64,000 bases of DNA from Halobacillus salinarum (GCF_022919095.1 NZ_CP095073.1:682001-746000); one strand, 5' to 3'. Positions 26,127-35,917 are shown, counted from the stretch's first letter. Program-made: numbers and translations. Notes: generated from the sequence alone by a model not told the origin.

Positions 26127-27683
26127 ATGGGACCAACTTTAAGAAGTATGTTTGAGCAAACGGTGGCAAAATATCCAGAAAAAGAAGCGTTAGTCGATAG
26201 CCGTATCGGTCAAAGGTGGACCTATTACCAGTGGAACTTGGAGGTGAATAAACTCGCCAATGCTCTGTCAGCAAACGGCATTAAAAAAGGCGATAAAGTA
26301 TCTACCCTTCTGTTCAATACAGCTGAGTTTGCCACTACTCTCTTCGCCTGCATGAAAATAGGGGCGATTTTTAACCCGATTAATTTCAGGCTTTCTGCCA
26401 AAGAAGTTGAATTTATCGTCAAGGATGCCAAGCCAAAATTACTGATCTTTGAAAAAGCAACAGCGGAGAGAGTAAAGCCTCTGGCGAAAGAAGCATCGTT
26501 TATTCAGTACTGGTCTATTGACGAACACGACCTCGACTATGCAGTAAATTATTATGACCAAATTGATCAAGTGTCTAATAAGCGTCCGGATTGCGATCTG
26601 GATGAGGATGATATCTATTCCATTATGTACACGTCAGGAACAACCGGATCTCCTAAAGGAGTGATCCATACCCATCGTGACATGATGGACCAAGCCCTGA
26701 TTATGACAGCTTCGATGAGACTTACTAAGAAAGACATCGGCTTATCCGTCGCTCCTATGTTTCACTGTGCAGAGCTTCATTGTGCATTTCTTCCGAGAGT
26801 ATTAATCGGAGGTACCACAGTCATCTTACATCATTTTGAAGCGGATAAAGTTATCGAGACGGTAAGAGAAGAGCAAGTGACCACGTTCTTTGCAGCTCCA
26901 ACGATGTGGAATATGATGCTGCAGGAAGACTTTACGAAAGAAGATTTCCAGACGCTTCGCCAAGGATTATATGGTGGAGCACCGATGGCCCCAGCCTTAA
27001 CGACACGTCTGCATGAAGCGATCGGTATACAGCTTCTTCAGGCGTATGGAATGACGGAGATGGGTCCGGCTATTACAGTCTTATCTGAAGACGAGCAGCT
27101 TGAAAAAGCGGGTTCAGCCGGACGGCCGCTTATGAACCATGAAGTCAGAGTCGTTCGTACGAGGGAGGGGTGGCCTTCTGAACCAGATGATACTTGTCAA
27201 CAAGGAGAGCTCGGAGAAATAATCGTACGGGGACCGAGTATGATGCCGGGGTATTATAACCGGCCGGAGGCTTCCCAGGAAGCTTTGTTCAAAGGATGGT
27301 ACCATACTGGAGATATCGGTACCTTTGATCAAGACGGCTACTTATGGGTGCGCGACAGACTTAAGGACATGATCATTTCCGGAGGAGAAAATATTTATTC
27401 AAGGGAGGTGGAAGATACCCTCTTCGACCACCCGGGGGTTCTCGATGTAGCAGTAGTCGGTGAACCCGATGAAACCTGGGGGGAAAAGGTAACGGCCTAT
27501 ATTGTTAAAAAAGATGAAAATTTAAATGAGCAGATCCTTGATGAATTTTGCAAATCAGAAGAGCGGCTTGCCAGGTACAAACGGCCGCGCCATTACAAAT
27601 TCGTTAATGAATTGCCGAGAAATGCCAGCGGCAAACTGCAAAAGTTTAAATTGCGTGAAAAAGCCACCCATATATTAGAATGA
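26127..27683 (+). CDS. long- or medium-chain fatty-acid-CoA ligase (AMP-forming)
   Basis: 518 residues. ANL-superfamily motifs: ATP loop MYTSGTTGSPKGV, LLQAYGMTEMG, the hinge WYHTGDIGTFDQDGY followed by KDMIISGGENIYSREVE, and the C-terminal Lys in NASGKLQKFKLRE. It activates fatty acids for the operon. The gap of 60 bases before it is the longest in the operon and has a weak GGAG site; no separate promoter seen. Length and motifs also fit other acyl substrates. Confidence 0.92.
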   Translation: MGPTLRSMFEQTVAKYPEKEALVDSRIGQRWTYYQWNLEVNKLANALSANGIKKGDKVSTLLFNTAEFATTLFACMKIGAIFNPINFRLSAKEVEFIVKDAKPKLLIFEKATAERVKPLAKEASFIQYWSIDEHDLDYAVNYYDQIDQVSNKRPDCDLDEDDIYSIMYTSGTTGSPKGVIHTHRDMMDQALIMTASMRLTKKDIGLSVAPMFHCAELHCAFLPRVLIGGTTVILHHFEADKVIETVREEQVTTFFAAPTMWNMMLQEDFTKEDFQTLRQGLYGGAPMAPALTTRLHEAIGIQLLQAYGMTEMGPAITVLSEDEQLEKAGSAGRPLMNHEVRVVRTREGWPSEPDDTCQQGELGEIIVRGPSMMPGYYNRPEASQEALFKGWYHTGDIGTFDQDGYLWVRDRLKDMIISGGENIYSREVEDTLFDHPGVLDVAVVGEPDETWGEKVTAYIVKKDENLNEQILDEFCKSEERLARYKRPRHYKFVNELPRNASGKLQKFKLREKATHILE

Positions 27684-27693
27684 CTCCATCAAA

Positions 27694-27730
27694 AACTGCG
27701 AATGGATATTTATCCGTTCGCAGTTTTTTT
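27694..27730 (+). terminator. terminator of the fatty-acid operon
   Basis: Stem AACTGCGAATGGATA / TATCCGTTCGCAGTT (one mismatch) with a very short loop, then TTTTTTT. Strong. Confidence 0.9.
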
Positions 27731-27780
27731 ATCGTTCCGACATTTTTCAAATTTATTTCCCGGGCAATATTCGACAAATT

Positions 27781-29550
27781 TCATGAAAGGAACCATTTTT
27801 TTATTTGCTCGACAGGCTGTTGTTTTCTAACACGGTCATAATCCTTAAAAGGGCATCCACGCTGACGAATCCGCGCAATTGTATTTAGAATCGTAAATGA
27901 TTCAGGAGATAAATCCTCCGTTAATTCCTCCCAAAATAATGGGGCTGCAACGGTGGCTTTTTCGGTGGCCCGTGCTGAATAAGGAGCCACAATCGTTTTT
28001 CCTTCTGCGTGTTGAATATAATCCAAATACAACCGATTTCCCCGATTTTTCTTCAAACGCTCAATCGTAAATATATCGGGCTTTTCCTTTACTAAGAGCC
28101 GGGCAATAGCTTCGGTAAAACCCCTTGTTTCCTCGTAGGTAAGCGCCCCTTCTTCAATGGGAATATGCAGCTGCATCCCTTTATTTCCAGAGGTTTTAAC
28201 AAAGCTTATCATGTCAAGTTGATCCATCAAATGTTTAATCAGTTGTGCAGCGGTGACAGCCAGGCTGAATTCGCTTCTGCTTGGAGGGTCTAGATCAAAG
28301 ACAATTTCATCTGGGTAGGAGGAAGAAACCTTTTGAAAAGGAATATGAAACTCGAGAGCACCGTGATTTCCCATCCATAATAACGAGGAAAGGTCGTTGC
28401 ATAACATGAATTGTTCCCCATCATTCTCCCAGGATTCAATGAACTCAGGAGCATAGTCCGGTCTATGCTTTTGAAAAAAAGAATGTTCACCAATACCGTC
28501 AGGATAACGAATCAGCGTGACTTTTTTCTGCTTTAGAAATGAAAGCTGATAAGGAGCAATATGCCTTAGGTAGATCAAGTAGTCTCTTTTCGTAACCCTC
28601 GGCCAAAGCTCTTTTTCTAATTTAGAAGCTCCGATTTCCTCAGGAATCACAGCTAAATCAAAGTCTCTTTTTTCGACAGTGCAGTCATCAGGTTCGAGGT
28701 CAAAACGAAACTGTGAAAATACTGGTTCGCGGAGTTCCCCATTTTCAGCCCCCAGACAGTGAACATCAGCACAAATGCTCGGTGCAAGCTCCCACTTTTT
28801 CCCTCGTTGGGTTCCATGTTTTTTAAAAAATGTACGCAGCGTCTGAGACTGTTCTGATTCGATACCGTTTTTAACGGATCCAAGCGGAACACGCTGCCCT
28901 TTGTCCCATATTTCCATGTGATAGTAGCTGTTTTGGGGATCAAATCTTGTTAAAAACCCAGACACATCTTTCCAAAGCTTTGTCTTGATCCATTGTTTCG
29001 TCCGATGGCCAGGTTCATAACGGCTCTGTTTATGCTTAGCAATGATTCCTTCCGACAGGTGCAGGGAAGCAATCTTGTGGATTTCCTCTGAATCGTCGTA
29101 GGTTTCTACATATTGAATGCGGGAAGAGGGGAAGGATTTCAAAAACGAGGCTAGCTGCTTTTTTCTCTTTTTGTAAGGATGGTCGTTATCGGTAAGGAAA
29201 TCAAAAGCCATATACGTAGCAGGGCGGCTTTGTGACGCAGCAATAATCTTATCATGATTCTGTAAACGTCCTCTTTGCTGGAGTCGTGCAAAGTTTGCTT
29301 GATAGGGGTTGTTCAAAATGACCAGCTCCCCGTCCAGCGTTAGTGGCAGATGAGTATGGTTAAAACGAGCGGCTGCTTCAATAATTTCAGGAAATTGCGC
29401 AGATAAATCCTTGCCATTCCGGCTGATCAACCGGCAGTCACTTTCCGTGCAAAATAAAAGGGCGCGGTATCCATCATATTTAATTTCATAAAGCCAGTCC
29501 TTTCCTTCCGGGACATCATCTGACATCGTTAACAGCATCGGCTTAATCAA
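27781..29550 (-). CDS. ligD: ATP-dependent DNA ligase LigD with ligase and polymerase domains
   Basis: 589 residues from a TTG start after AAAAGGAGGAAG. The ligase half comes first: nucleotidyl Lys24 in YEIKYDGYRALL, LDGELV around 74, SEGIIAKHKQSRYEPG near 165, and the OB fold to about 290. The second half is a primase-polymerase domain (residues 310-580) with metal-binding VFDLDPP at 418-423 and FVKTSGNKGMQLHIPI. No phosphoesterase domain, the normal arrangement in Bacillus, which is the reverse of the mycobacterial order. Works with Ku in end joining, mainly in spores. Confidence 0.95.
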   Translation of the reverse strand: MIKPMLLTMSDDVPEGKDWLYEIKYDGYRALLFCTESDCRLISRNGKDLSAQFPEIIEAAARFNHTHLPLTLDGELVILNNPYQANFARLQQRGRLQNHDKIIAASQSRPATYMAFDFLTDNDHPYKKRKKQLASFLKSFPSSRIQYVETYDDSEEIHKIASLHLSEGIIAKHKQSRYEPGHRTKQWIKTKLWKDVSGFLTRFDPQNSYYHMEIWDKGQRVPLGSVKNGIESEQSQTLRTFFKKHGTQRGKKWELAPSICADVHCLGAENGELREPVFSQFRFDLEPDDCTVEKRDFDLAVIPEEIGASKLEKELWPRVTKRDYLIYLRHIAPYQLSFLKQKKVTLIRYPDGIGEHSFFQKHRPDYAPEFIESWENDGEQFMLCNDLSSLLWMGNHGALEFHIPFQKVSSSYPDEIVFDLDPPSRSEFSLAVTAAQLIKHLMDQLDMISFVKTSGNKGMQLHIPIEEGALTYEETRGFTEAIARLLVKEKPDIFTIERLKKNRGNRLYLDYIQHAEGKTIVAPYSARATEKATVAAPLFWEELTEDLSPESFTILNTIARIRQRGCPFKDYDRVRKQQPVEQIKKWFLS

Positions 29551-29652
29551 GGTGGCTTCCTCCTTTTCATTCTTAGTTTATATCAGTCAATCCCTTTTAG
29601 TCATATTTGCTGTCATTTAACAAAAGCTAAAGAAAAAGGAGGAGCTATAGCT

Positions 29653-30486
29653 ATGCACACTATGTGGAAAGGGTCTATCAGCTTTGGGTTAGTAAATATC
29701 CCGATCAAGCTGCATGCGGCCACTGAAAATAAAGATATTAAGCTAAGACAGCTTCATAAAGAATGCCAATCCCCAATCGAATATAAGAAAAGGTGCCCCG
29801 TTTGTGAACGAGAGGTCGAGCGAGATGAAATTGTGAAGGCGTATGAATATGCCAAAAACAAGTTTGTCGTGCTTGATGACGAAGATTTAAAAGCATTAAA
29901 GAAGGAACAGGAAGACAAAGCCGTGGAGATTCTTGATTTTGTAAAATTAGAAGAAATTGACCCTATCTATTTTGAGAACAGCTACTTTATTTCTCCCAAT
30001 GATGGAGGATCGAAGGCTTATGGACTGCTTCGGCAAGCTCTTGAAGACACTGGGAAAATCGGAATCGCAAAAATTATCATTCGTTCAAAGGAACAATTAG
30101 CGATTGTCCGGGTGTACGAAAACACACTCTTAATGGAGACGATTCATTTCCCTGATGAAGTGAGGAATGTACAGGATGTACCTAATGTTCCTGAAAATAC
30201 GGAGCTAAGCAAAAAAGAACTCACCACAGCGATATCATTAATTGACCAGTTAACTGCTGAGTTCGACCCAGATAAATACCAGGATGAATACCGGACAGCT
30301 TTAATGGAGCTCATTGAAGCGAAACGGAACAACGAAGAAATCACTACTGCAAAAGTGAAGCCGAAGCAAGCCAATGTCACTGATTTGATGGAGGCATTGG
30401 AAAAATCACTGGAATCAACGAAAGGAAACAAAAAGAAAACAACAAAGCGAAAAACAGTGTCCAAAACAAAGAAAAAGACATCTTAA
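29653..30486 (+). CDS. ku: Ku protein for non-homologous end joining
   Basis: 277 residues, the bacterial Ku size. N-terminal SISFGLVNIPIKLHAATE and KRCPVCEREVERDEIVKAYE with two Cys, then the ring core with ENSYFISPNDGG and the C-terminal extension rich in Lys (KKKTTKRKTVSKTKKKT), which is DNA-binding and recruits LigD. Divergent from ligD with 102 bases between, so one intergenic region can control both; in Bacillus this pair is under SigG/SpoVT in the forespore. No clear SigG site was found by eye. Confidence 0.96.
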   Translation: MHTMWKGSISFGLVNIPIKLHAATENKDIKLRQLHKECQSPIEYKKRCPVCEREVERDEIVKAYEYAKNKFVVLDDEDLKALKKEQEDKAVEILDFVKLEEIDPIYFENSYFISPNDGGSKAYGLLRQALEDTGKIGIAKIIIRSKEQLAIVRVYENTLLMETIHFPDEVRNVQDVPNVPENTELSKKELTTAISLIDQLTAEFDPDKYQDEYRTALMELIEAKRNNEEITTAKVKPKQANVTDLMEALEKSLESTKGNKKKTTKRKTVSKTKKKTS

Positions 30487-30513
30487 ACTGGGATAGTCAA
30501 AACGAGCGTGCAG

Positions 30514-30762
30514 TCATTCAGTATTTTGGGCTGTACGCTGTTCCTGCCAGTTTCTCATCCCGAACCAGTCGTGTAAAAACGTGATGATCGACACATTTGA
30601 AGGATATACGAGTCTGTCCTTGTATTTAAAAGGATTTTGCAGTACTCTCCAATATTTCCAAGCGATAGTCTCATATGCCCATTGTTTTCTTTTTTTGGTG
30701 GTATACCCGTGTTGAAGAATCATATGGACAAGCGTACCATTAGTAATCGATTCAAATAACAA
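30514..30762 (-). CDS. small hypothetical protein
   Basis: 82 codons, rich in Trp and basic residues (KKRKQWAYETIAWKYWRVLQ, then FKYKDRLVYPSNVS). Not recognised. The composition is protein-like, but no good ribosome site precedes the possible TTG start at 30762 or the internal ATG. It lies in the space between ku and asnB on the opposite strand. It may be a genuine small protein or chance. Confidence 0.3.
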   Translation of the reverse strand: MLFESITNGTLVHMILQHGYTTKKRKQWAYETIAWKYWRVLQNPFKYKDRLVYPSNVSIITFLHDWFGMRNWQEQRTAQNTE

Positions 30763-30793
30763 GGTTGTCTATGCCGAGGAGGATTTAGAATTT

Positions 30794-32299
30794 ATGTGTG
30801 GGATATTTGTTTCCATGGGTGAAATAGAAGAGAAAGAAATGGATGAAGTATTAGACTTGCTTTATCACCGGGGGCCGGACGAAGGGAAATCCGTTGTGCT
30901 GGATAATGTGAAGCTCGGCCACCGCCGTTTGTCTATTATTGGATTAGAAGACGGGATCCAACCGATTCATAATGAAAAAAAGGATCAATGGATCGTTTGC
31001 AATGGTGAAATCTACAATTATTCATCCATTAAGGAGCAATTACAGAGTGAAACAAATTTCCTAACTCATTCTGACAGTGAAGTTGCTCTTAAACTTGTGG
31101 AAACTCAAGGGGCAGAAGCGATCGATCAGCTGGACGGAATGTTTGCTTTTTTTATTGCTGATCAAAGAAATAACAGTTTTATCGTTGCCCGGGATACGTT
31201 AGGGATCAAGCCCTTATATTATGGAAGAGATGAACAAGGAAAATATGTCTTTTCGTCTGAATTAAAGGCGATCTACAGGTTTGTAGAAGAAGCCCATGAG
31301 TTCCCTCATGGCCATTACTTTACTCCAGAATCAGGTTTTGTCTGCTACCGCAAAATAGCAGAACCTGAACATGAATATAGTACAGATCAACTTTCTGATG
31401 TGAACCATCAGATCCGTCAGACCCTTGAAATTGCCGTTCAAAAACGGCTTGTCGCAGATGTAGAAGTAGGTGTACTGCTCAGTGGAGGACTGGACAGTAG
31501 TTTGATCGCTGCTATAGCAAAGAAATATCACAAGGGGCCATTTCCGCTCAAATCCTTCTGTGTAGGAGCTGAGGGCAGTGCGGACGTACGAAATGCACGA
31601 ATCGTTGCTGAAGCACTCGGAACTGAGCATTATGAATACATTTACACTGAAGAGGAATTGATCGAGGCCGTATCTGATGTTATATACCATCTCGAATCAT
31701 ATGAACCCTCATTAGTAAGAAGTGCCATTCCCAATTATTTTGTATCGAAGCTCGCAGCCCAGCATGTGAAGGTCATACTGTCTGGTGAAGGAGCGGACGA
31801 ACTGTTTGCTGGATACGCCTATATGGAAAAGTACCAGGAGACAGCGGATCTTAACCAGGAAATTATTCGGATCTTAAATACGCTTCACCATGTCAACCTG
31901 CAGCGTGCGGATCGAATGAGCATGGCGCATTCCCTTGAATTGCGTGTTCCTTTCCTTGATCTGGACGTCGTGGAGAACGCATTGAAGATTCCAGCTGGAT
32001 TAAAGATTCACAAAGAGGAGCGCATGGAAAAATGGCTCTTAAGAAAATCTTTTGACGGAGAACTTCCTGATGAGGTCCTCTGGAGGAAGAAGGCGGAATT
32101 CTCTGAAGGAAGCGGAGCGCTGGATTTATTGGATCAGTATGCTGAGAAAAACATTTCGGATGATGAAATGCAGGCGCTTCAGTCTAAAGCCCCTATTGAT
32201 ATTCGTTCCAAACAGGAAGCTTTTTATTATAAAATTTTTACTCACCATTTTAAAGATCCGGCCATGCTTGAAACTGTCGGACGCTGGGCGACAGCCTAG
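30794..32299 (+). CDS. asnB: asparagine synthetase (glutamine-hydrolysing)
   Basis: 501 residues. Cys2 is the N-terminal nucleophile of the glutaminase domain (MCGIF; LYHRGPDEG; CNGEIYNY; SDSEVALK). The synthetase domain has the PP-loop SGGLDSSLIA at 230-239, LSGEGADELFAGYAYM and LRVPFLDLDVVE. Converts aspartate to asparagine with ATP and glutamine. GAGGAGG precedes the ATG by 10 bases. Single gene with its own terminator. It is shorter than E. coli AsnB (554), as are several Bacillus forms. Confidence 0.93.
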   Translation: MCGIFVSMGEIEEKEMDEVLDLLYHRGPDEGKSVVLDNVKLGHRRLSIIGLEDGIQPIHNEKKDQWIVCNGEIYNYSSIKEQLQSETNFLTHSDSEVALKLVETQGAEAIDQLDGMFAFFIADQRNNSFIVARDTLGIKPLYYGRDEQGKYVFSSELKAIYRFVEEAHEFPHGHYFTPESGFVCYRKIAEPEHEYSTDQLSDVNHQIRQTLEIAVQKRLVADVEVGVLLSGGLDSSLIAAIAKKYHKGPFPLKSFCVGAEGSADVRNARIVAEALGTEHYEYIYTEEELIEAVSDVIYHLESYEPSLVRSAIPNYFVSKLAAQHVKVILSGEGADELFAGYAYMEKYQETADLNQEIIRILNTLHHVNLQRADRMSMAHSLELRVPFLDLDVVENALKIPAGLKIHKEERMEKWLLRKSFDGELPDEVLWRKKAEFSEGSGALDLLDQYAEKNISDDEMQALQSKAPIDIRSKQEAFYYKIFTHHFKDPAMLETVGRWATA

Positions 32300-32306
32300 T
32301 CTTATG

Positions 32307-32340
32307 AAACTGCCAGGGCTTTACAGCTCTGGCAGTTTTC
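32307..32340 (+). terminator. terminator of asnB
   Basis: Stem AAACTGCCAGGGCT / AGCTCTGGCAGTTT with a 4-base loop, then a short T stretch. Confidence 0.85.
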
Positions 32341-32488
32341 TTTATGGTTGGAGCGTTAGAAATTCTCCCCGTTTCTTTTCTTCCCTGCAGAAATTGAATT
32401 ATAATTAAGGAAATCGATCTTTTTTTCGATTTTTTTATCAGAAAAATCTGAATAATAAGTTCATATACTTGACTAAAGGAGGAATTTG

Positions 32489-33454
32489 ATGGTACAGCTG
32501 GTCCCACGCGACCTTTGGAAAGCAAAAAAAAGAATTTCTTCACTCGCTTCCTATACACCGCTTTTGTACTCGGAGCCCTTATCACGACAGTTGGAATCCC
32601 ATATTTATTTGAAGCTGGAGAATGACCAGCCAACAGGTGCGTTTAAACTGCGAGGAGCTGCAAACAAGATTTTATCCTTATCGGATAAAGAAAAAAAGCA
32701 AGGAATCGCTACTTTTTCAACAGGGAATCACGGGATTGCTGTAGCTTATGTTGGACAGCAGATGGGGATTAAAGCGACCGTATGTATTTCCAACCGCGTT
32801 CCTCAAGAAAAAGTGAACCGTTTGAAGCGGTTAGGAGCAGAAGTGAAAATTGTGGGCAGTAGTCAGGATGACGCAGAAGAATACTGTTATCAGCTGGAAA
32901 AAGAGCAGGGAATCAATATCATCAAACCTTTTGATGATTTAGAAATTATTGCCGGACAGGGAACAATTGGATTAGAGCTGATGGAGCAATGTCCGGACTT
33001 AGAGCAAGTGATTGTCCCTCTGTCAGGAGGAGGTCTGCTTTCAGGAGTCGGGTTCGCTTTAAAGAATATTGATCCCTCTATTCAAGTCACAGGCGTGTCT
33101 ATGGAGCAATCCGCCGTTATGTATGAAAGCCTGAAGCAAGGCAGTCCTATCGTTATGCAGGAGGCAGAAACGCTGGCAGATAGTCTTCTAGGTGGTTTAG
33201 GACGGAGCAACCAATATACTTTTACAATGACAAGGGAGTATATGGATGAAGGGGTTCTAGTTCCAGAAACCTCGATTGCCCGCGGCATGTTAACACTAAT
33301 GGATCTTCATAAGATGGTTGTTGAAGGAGCGGCGGCTGCTGGAATAGGATGGCTGCTGGAACAGAAATCATTAAGGAATCAGCATATCGCTGTAATTGTA
33401 AGCGGCAATAATGTCGATCACCAGACCATCGAGCAGGTGATTAAGACTAGTTAA
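32489..33454 (+). CDS. PLP-dependent threonine/serine dehydratase-like protein, EutB type
   Basis: 321 residues, ATG at 32489 after AAAGGAGGA. Fold type II PLP enzyme: the Schiff-base Lys in TGAFKLRGAANK, TFSTGNHGIAVAYV, GQGTIGLELMEQ and the phosphate loop PLSGGGLLSGVG. It lacks the ACT domain of biosynthetic threonine deaminase. The size and the PucR-family regulator behind it match EutB, a protein of hydroxyectoine catabolism whose exact reaction is uncertain. An ectoine-type cluster lies 8 kb further right. Catabolic threonine or serine dehydratase is the plain alternative. Confidence 0.72.
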   Translation: MVQLVPRDLWKAKKRISSLASYTPLLYSEPLSRQLESHIYLKLENDQPTGAFKLRGAANKILSLSDKEKKQGIATFSTGNHGIAVAYVGQQMGIKATVCISNRVPQEKVNRLKRLGAEVKIVGSSQDDAEEYCYQLEKEQGINIIKPFDDLEIIAGQGTIGLELMEQCPDLEQVIVPLSGGGLLSGVGFALKNIDPSIQVTGVSMEQSAVMYESLKQGSPIVMQEAETLADSLLGGLGRSNQYTFTMTREYMDEGVLVPETSIARGMLTLMDLHKMVVEGAAAAGIGWLLEQKSLRNQHIAVIVSGNNVDHQTIEQVIKTS

Positions 33455-33471
33455 CCTATAGGGGTGAGAAC

Positions 33472-35151
33472 ATGGGGATCACAGTGGAGAGAATTTTGCA
33501 GCTGCCGGTCTTGGAAAAAGCCAAAATTCTGGCAGGAAAATCGATCAAAGATGAAAAAGCGGTAGAGTGGATATCGGTTATCGAAACTCCTGTAGAGAAC
33601 TTTGTGCGGAGAAATGAGTTTGTTCTCAGTACAGGTATCGGCTGCGGAGACGACCCGATTTGCCTCGAAGAATACGTAAAAGATGTCATTCATTCCGGAG
33701 CGTCTGCTCTTGCGTTTGCGACAGGAAGATACATTTACAAAGTACCCGATCGGATTGAACAATTAGCTGAACAGAATGATCTGGTCGTCATTGAGATCCC
33801 TTGGGAAGTGAGGTTTGGTGATGTAATTCAGGAAGTACTGCGCGAAATAAGTAAAGAAAAAGAAGAAGAACAACAACAGGCGGAAGAACTGCGGCAGGAA
33901 CTAATTAATTGTGTTCTCAATGGAAAAGGACTACAGGAAATTACGACGATTTTGTATGAAAACACAAAAATTCCTGTTGCCATCAGTGACCATAATAAAG
34001 TCATCCGGGCCAATCATCATTTTGATAAACGGTTAATTGATATTTTAAACGGAGAGGTGAACGGAGAGTATGAACTTGTTCCTCCAATCCCTTTTAGTGA
34101 ACATCCTTTATATCATTATATTGAAAAATACCGCTTTAAAGAGGAAGAATGTTATCAATTAACCATTCTATCGAATTATAAAAAGCAAGGATATTTGTTG
34201 TTTAAACCTGCAGATGACCGGGAGTTAAGCTGGGTTGTGCTGAATATTCTCGAGCATGCGTTAACCGCATGCGCCCTTTATTTTGTCAAAGAAAATGCCA
34301 TCGAGATGACGGAAATCCGCTTAAAGGATAATTTCTTACTTGATTTAGCTAAATCCGGAGTAGAGATCGATGACCATTTATTATCAAAAGCTCAATTGCT
34401 CGGCTATGATTTGAACCGTCCGTACATTTGTCTTGTCGGAAACATTCGATTTAAGAAAAAAGTGGATGCCCATATCGGTTCAGTGGACCACCCGGTGAAA
34501 TCTTCTTCCATGCACAGCAGGAACTATTATATTCAAAAAGAAGTTACTCACGCAGGAGATGTGTTAAACCGTAGAACGATGACGACGTTTGAAAATGGGG
34601 AAGTGATTGTCTATTTAGAAGCTGATTCTCACCCCTATGCGGAAACGGCTAATCAGTTTTTAGACTTAGTAGAGCGGCGGTTGAATGAATTGCTGGCCGG
34701 GATTGTTATTTCCTGGGGAATATCTCTTCACAAAGAGGGAATTTACACTTTTTATCAAAGCTATGATGAAGCCGTAACCGCATTAAATATTGGGCGTCAG
34801 CAGCATGAAGAAGGGGAACGTACATTTTTCAGTGATACGAAGATGAACCGGCTGTTAATGCGGCTTTCTCATGATAAAGGGGTAGAAGGCATCGTGGAAG
34901 ACACCCTGGCGCAGCTGATCGACTACGATCAAAGACGGCAGACGGACTTAATTCATACGTTTATTATTTATAATAAATACAACAGCAATGTCAGTCAGAC
35001 CGCCCGTGCCCTTAATCTTCACCGGCAGTCTTTGCTGCACAGGCTGAGGAATATCGAACAATTAACAGGGCTGTCTCTCTTAAATGCGGATGATTTATTT
35101 CTGTTAGAGTTAAGCGTACGATTATGGATGCTGAAAAAAGTTAAGGAATGA
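33472..35151 (+). CDS. PucR-family transcriptional regulator
   Basis: 559 residues. Residues 1-125 are the PucR N-terminal domain (purine catabolism regulator type), a GGDEF-like middle region follows, and the C-terminal helix-turn-helix is at about 500-555 (YNSNVSQTARALNLHRQSLL, HRLRNIEQLTG). Starts 17 bases after the EutB-like gene, so the two are one operon. Such regulators are often activators of nitrogen-compound catabolism. A PucR-box-like palindrome in front of doeA (41344-41363) makes the ectoine-type cluster a possible target; this is inference. Confidence 0.88.
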   Translation: MGITVERILQLPVLEKAKILAGKSIKDEKAVEWISVIETPVENFVRRNEFVLSTGIGCGDDPICLEEYVKDVIHSGASALAFATGRYIYKVPDRIEQLAEQNDLVVIEIPWEVRFGDVIQEVLREISKEKEEEQQQAEELRQELINCVLNGKGLQEITTILYENTKIPVAISDHNKVIRANHHFDKRLIDILNGEVNGEYELVPPIPFSEHPLYHYIEKYRFKEEECYQLTILSNYKKQGYLLFKPADDRELSWVVLNILEHALTACALYFVKENAIEMTEIRLKDNFLLDLAKSGVEIDDHLLSKAQLLGYDLNRPYICLVGNIRFKKKVDAHIGSVDHPVKSSSMHSRNYYIQKEVTHAGDVLNRRTMTTFENGEVIVYLEADSHPYAETANQFLDLVERRLNELLAGIVISWGISLHKEGIYTFYQSYDEAVTALNIGRQQHEEGERTFFSDTKMNRLLMRLSHDKGVEGIVEDTLAQLIDYDQRRQTDLIHTFIIYNKYNSNVSQTARALNLHRQSLLHRLRNIEQLTGLSLLNADDLFLLELSVRLWMLKKVKE

Positions 35152-35182
35152 GCGTCTCTCTGTTGGGAAACGCTCTTTTTTA
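35150..35182 (+). terminator. terminator of the eutB-pucR operon
   Basis: Stem GAGCGT / ACGCTC, 14-base loop, then TTTTTT. Confidence 0.75.
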
Positions 35183-35671
35183 TTGATCAGGAATTTCTTC
35201 CACGACGGTTTCCCCAGCAGATACAATTTTCTGCAGAGCAATTTTCCATCGATCTAATTCCGGCTGGTAACTGATCGACTCTACTGCAAATGCTTCTTTG
35301 GCAGACTGGTTAAGGTCAAGCGCCTTCTTTAACGCTTCCTGCTGCGTCAAATCAGTTTCTTCATTCCTTGAGACATCTACCTTTTTCACCTTTCCTCCCT
35401 CTGCCTGTTCAGGATAAGATTCCTGCACAGGACCTTCCAGCCATACCTTAACCTTATACCCCTCCCATTCCTTCTCCGGAACTTGTGCCACCCAAACCGC
35501 TCTGGGATTGCTGTTTGATTTTGAACTTGGCGACTCCGTAATTAAAATCCTGTCTTCTTTTTGGTCGGTCACAAAACCAGTGATAGGAGTGGATTCTTCT
35601 TTCGCGTCAGTCTGACATCCTGCTAATAAAGTGATCATTCCAAATAAAATGGATAATCGATTCATCTTCAT
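35180..35671 (-). CDS. DUF3221-type lipoprotein
   Basis: 163 residues. Signal peptide with lipobox LAGC (Cys19), then ITGFVTDQKEDRILITES, typical of the YobA/DUF3221 family, followed by a small beta domain (VWVAQVPEKEWEGYKVKVWL). Function unknown; anchored on the outer face of the membrane. Convergent with the PucR gene, the two ends overlap the terminator. Confidence 0.72.
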   Translation of the reverse strand: MKMNRLSILFGMITLLAGCQTDAKEESTPITGFVTDQKEDRILITESPSSKSNSNPRAVWVAQVPEKEWEGYKVKVWLEGPVQESYPEQAEGGKVKKVDVSRNEETDLTQQEALKKALDLNQSAKEAFAVESISYQPELDRWKIALQKIVSAGETVVEEIPDQ

Positions 35672-35787
35672 GCAAATTCCTCCCTGCCTGTCTATTTATT
35701 TAGTCGTTGAGAGTTTGAAATGGTTACAAAGTGACAGCTGGTGCCTTCTTTGTTAAGATGAAAATACCAAGTGAATAACCATGCAAA

Positions 35788-35882
35788 ACTACTAGGGGGG
35801 CCTGAACGGGCTGAGAGGAAAGCAATGAAGCTTTCCGACTCTTACAAACCTGATCTGGTTAAGACCAGCGGAGGGAAGTAGT
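35788..35882 (+). ncRNA. TPP riboswitch upstream of thiW
   Basis: Begins ACTACTAGG and ends GGGAAGTAGT, which form P1. Inside are the conserved GGGCTGAGAGGAAAG, ACTCTTACAAACCTGATCTG and GACCAGCGGAGGG blocks of the thi-box. Binds thiamine pyrophosphate. A terminator follows at 35918-35948, so control is by transcription attenuation. Confidence 0.95.
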
Positions 35883-35917
35883 AAATCGACTTTTACGATA
35901 TACGCTGCCTTTTCAAA

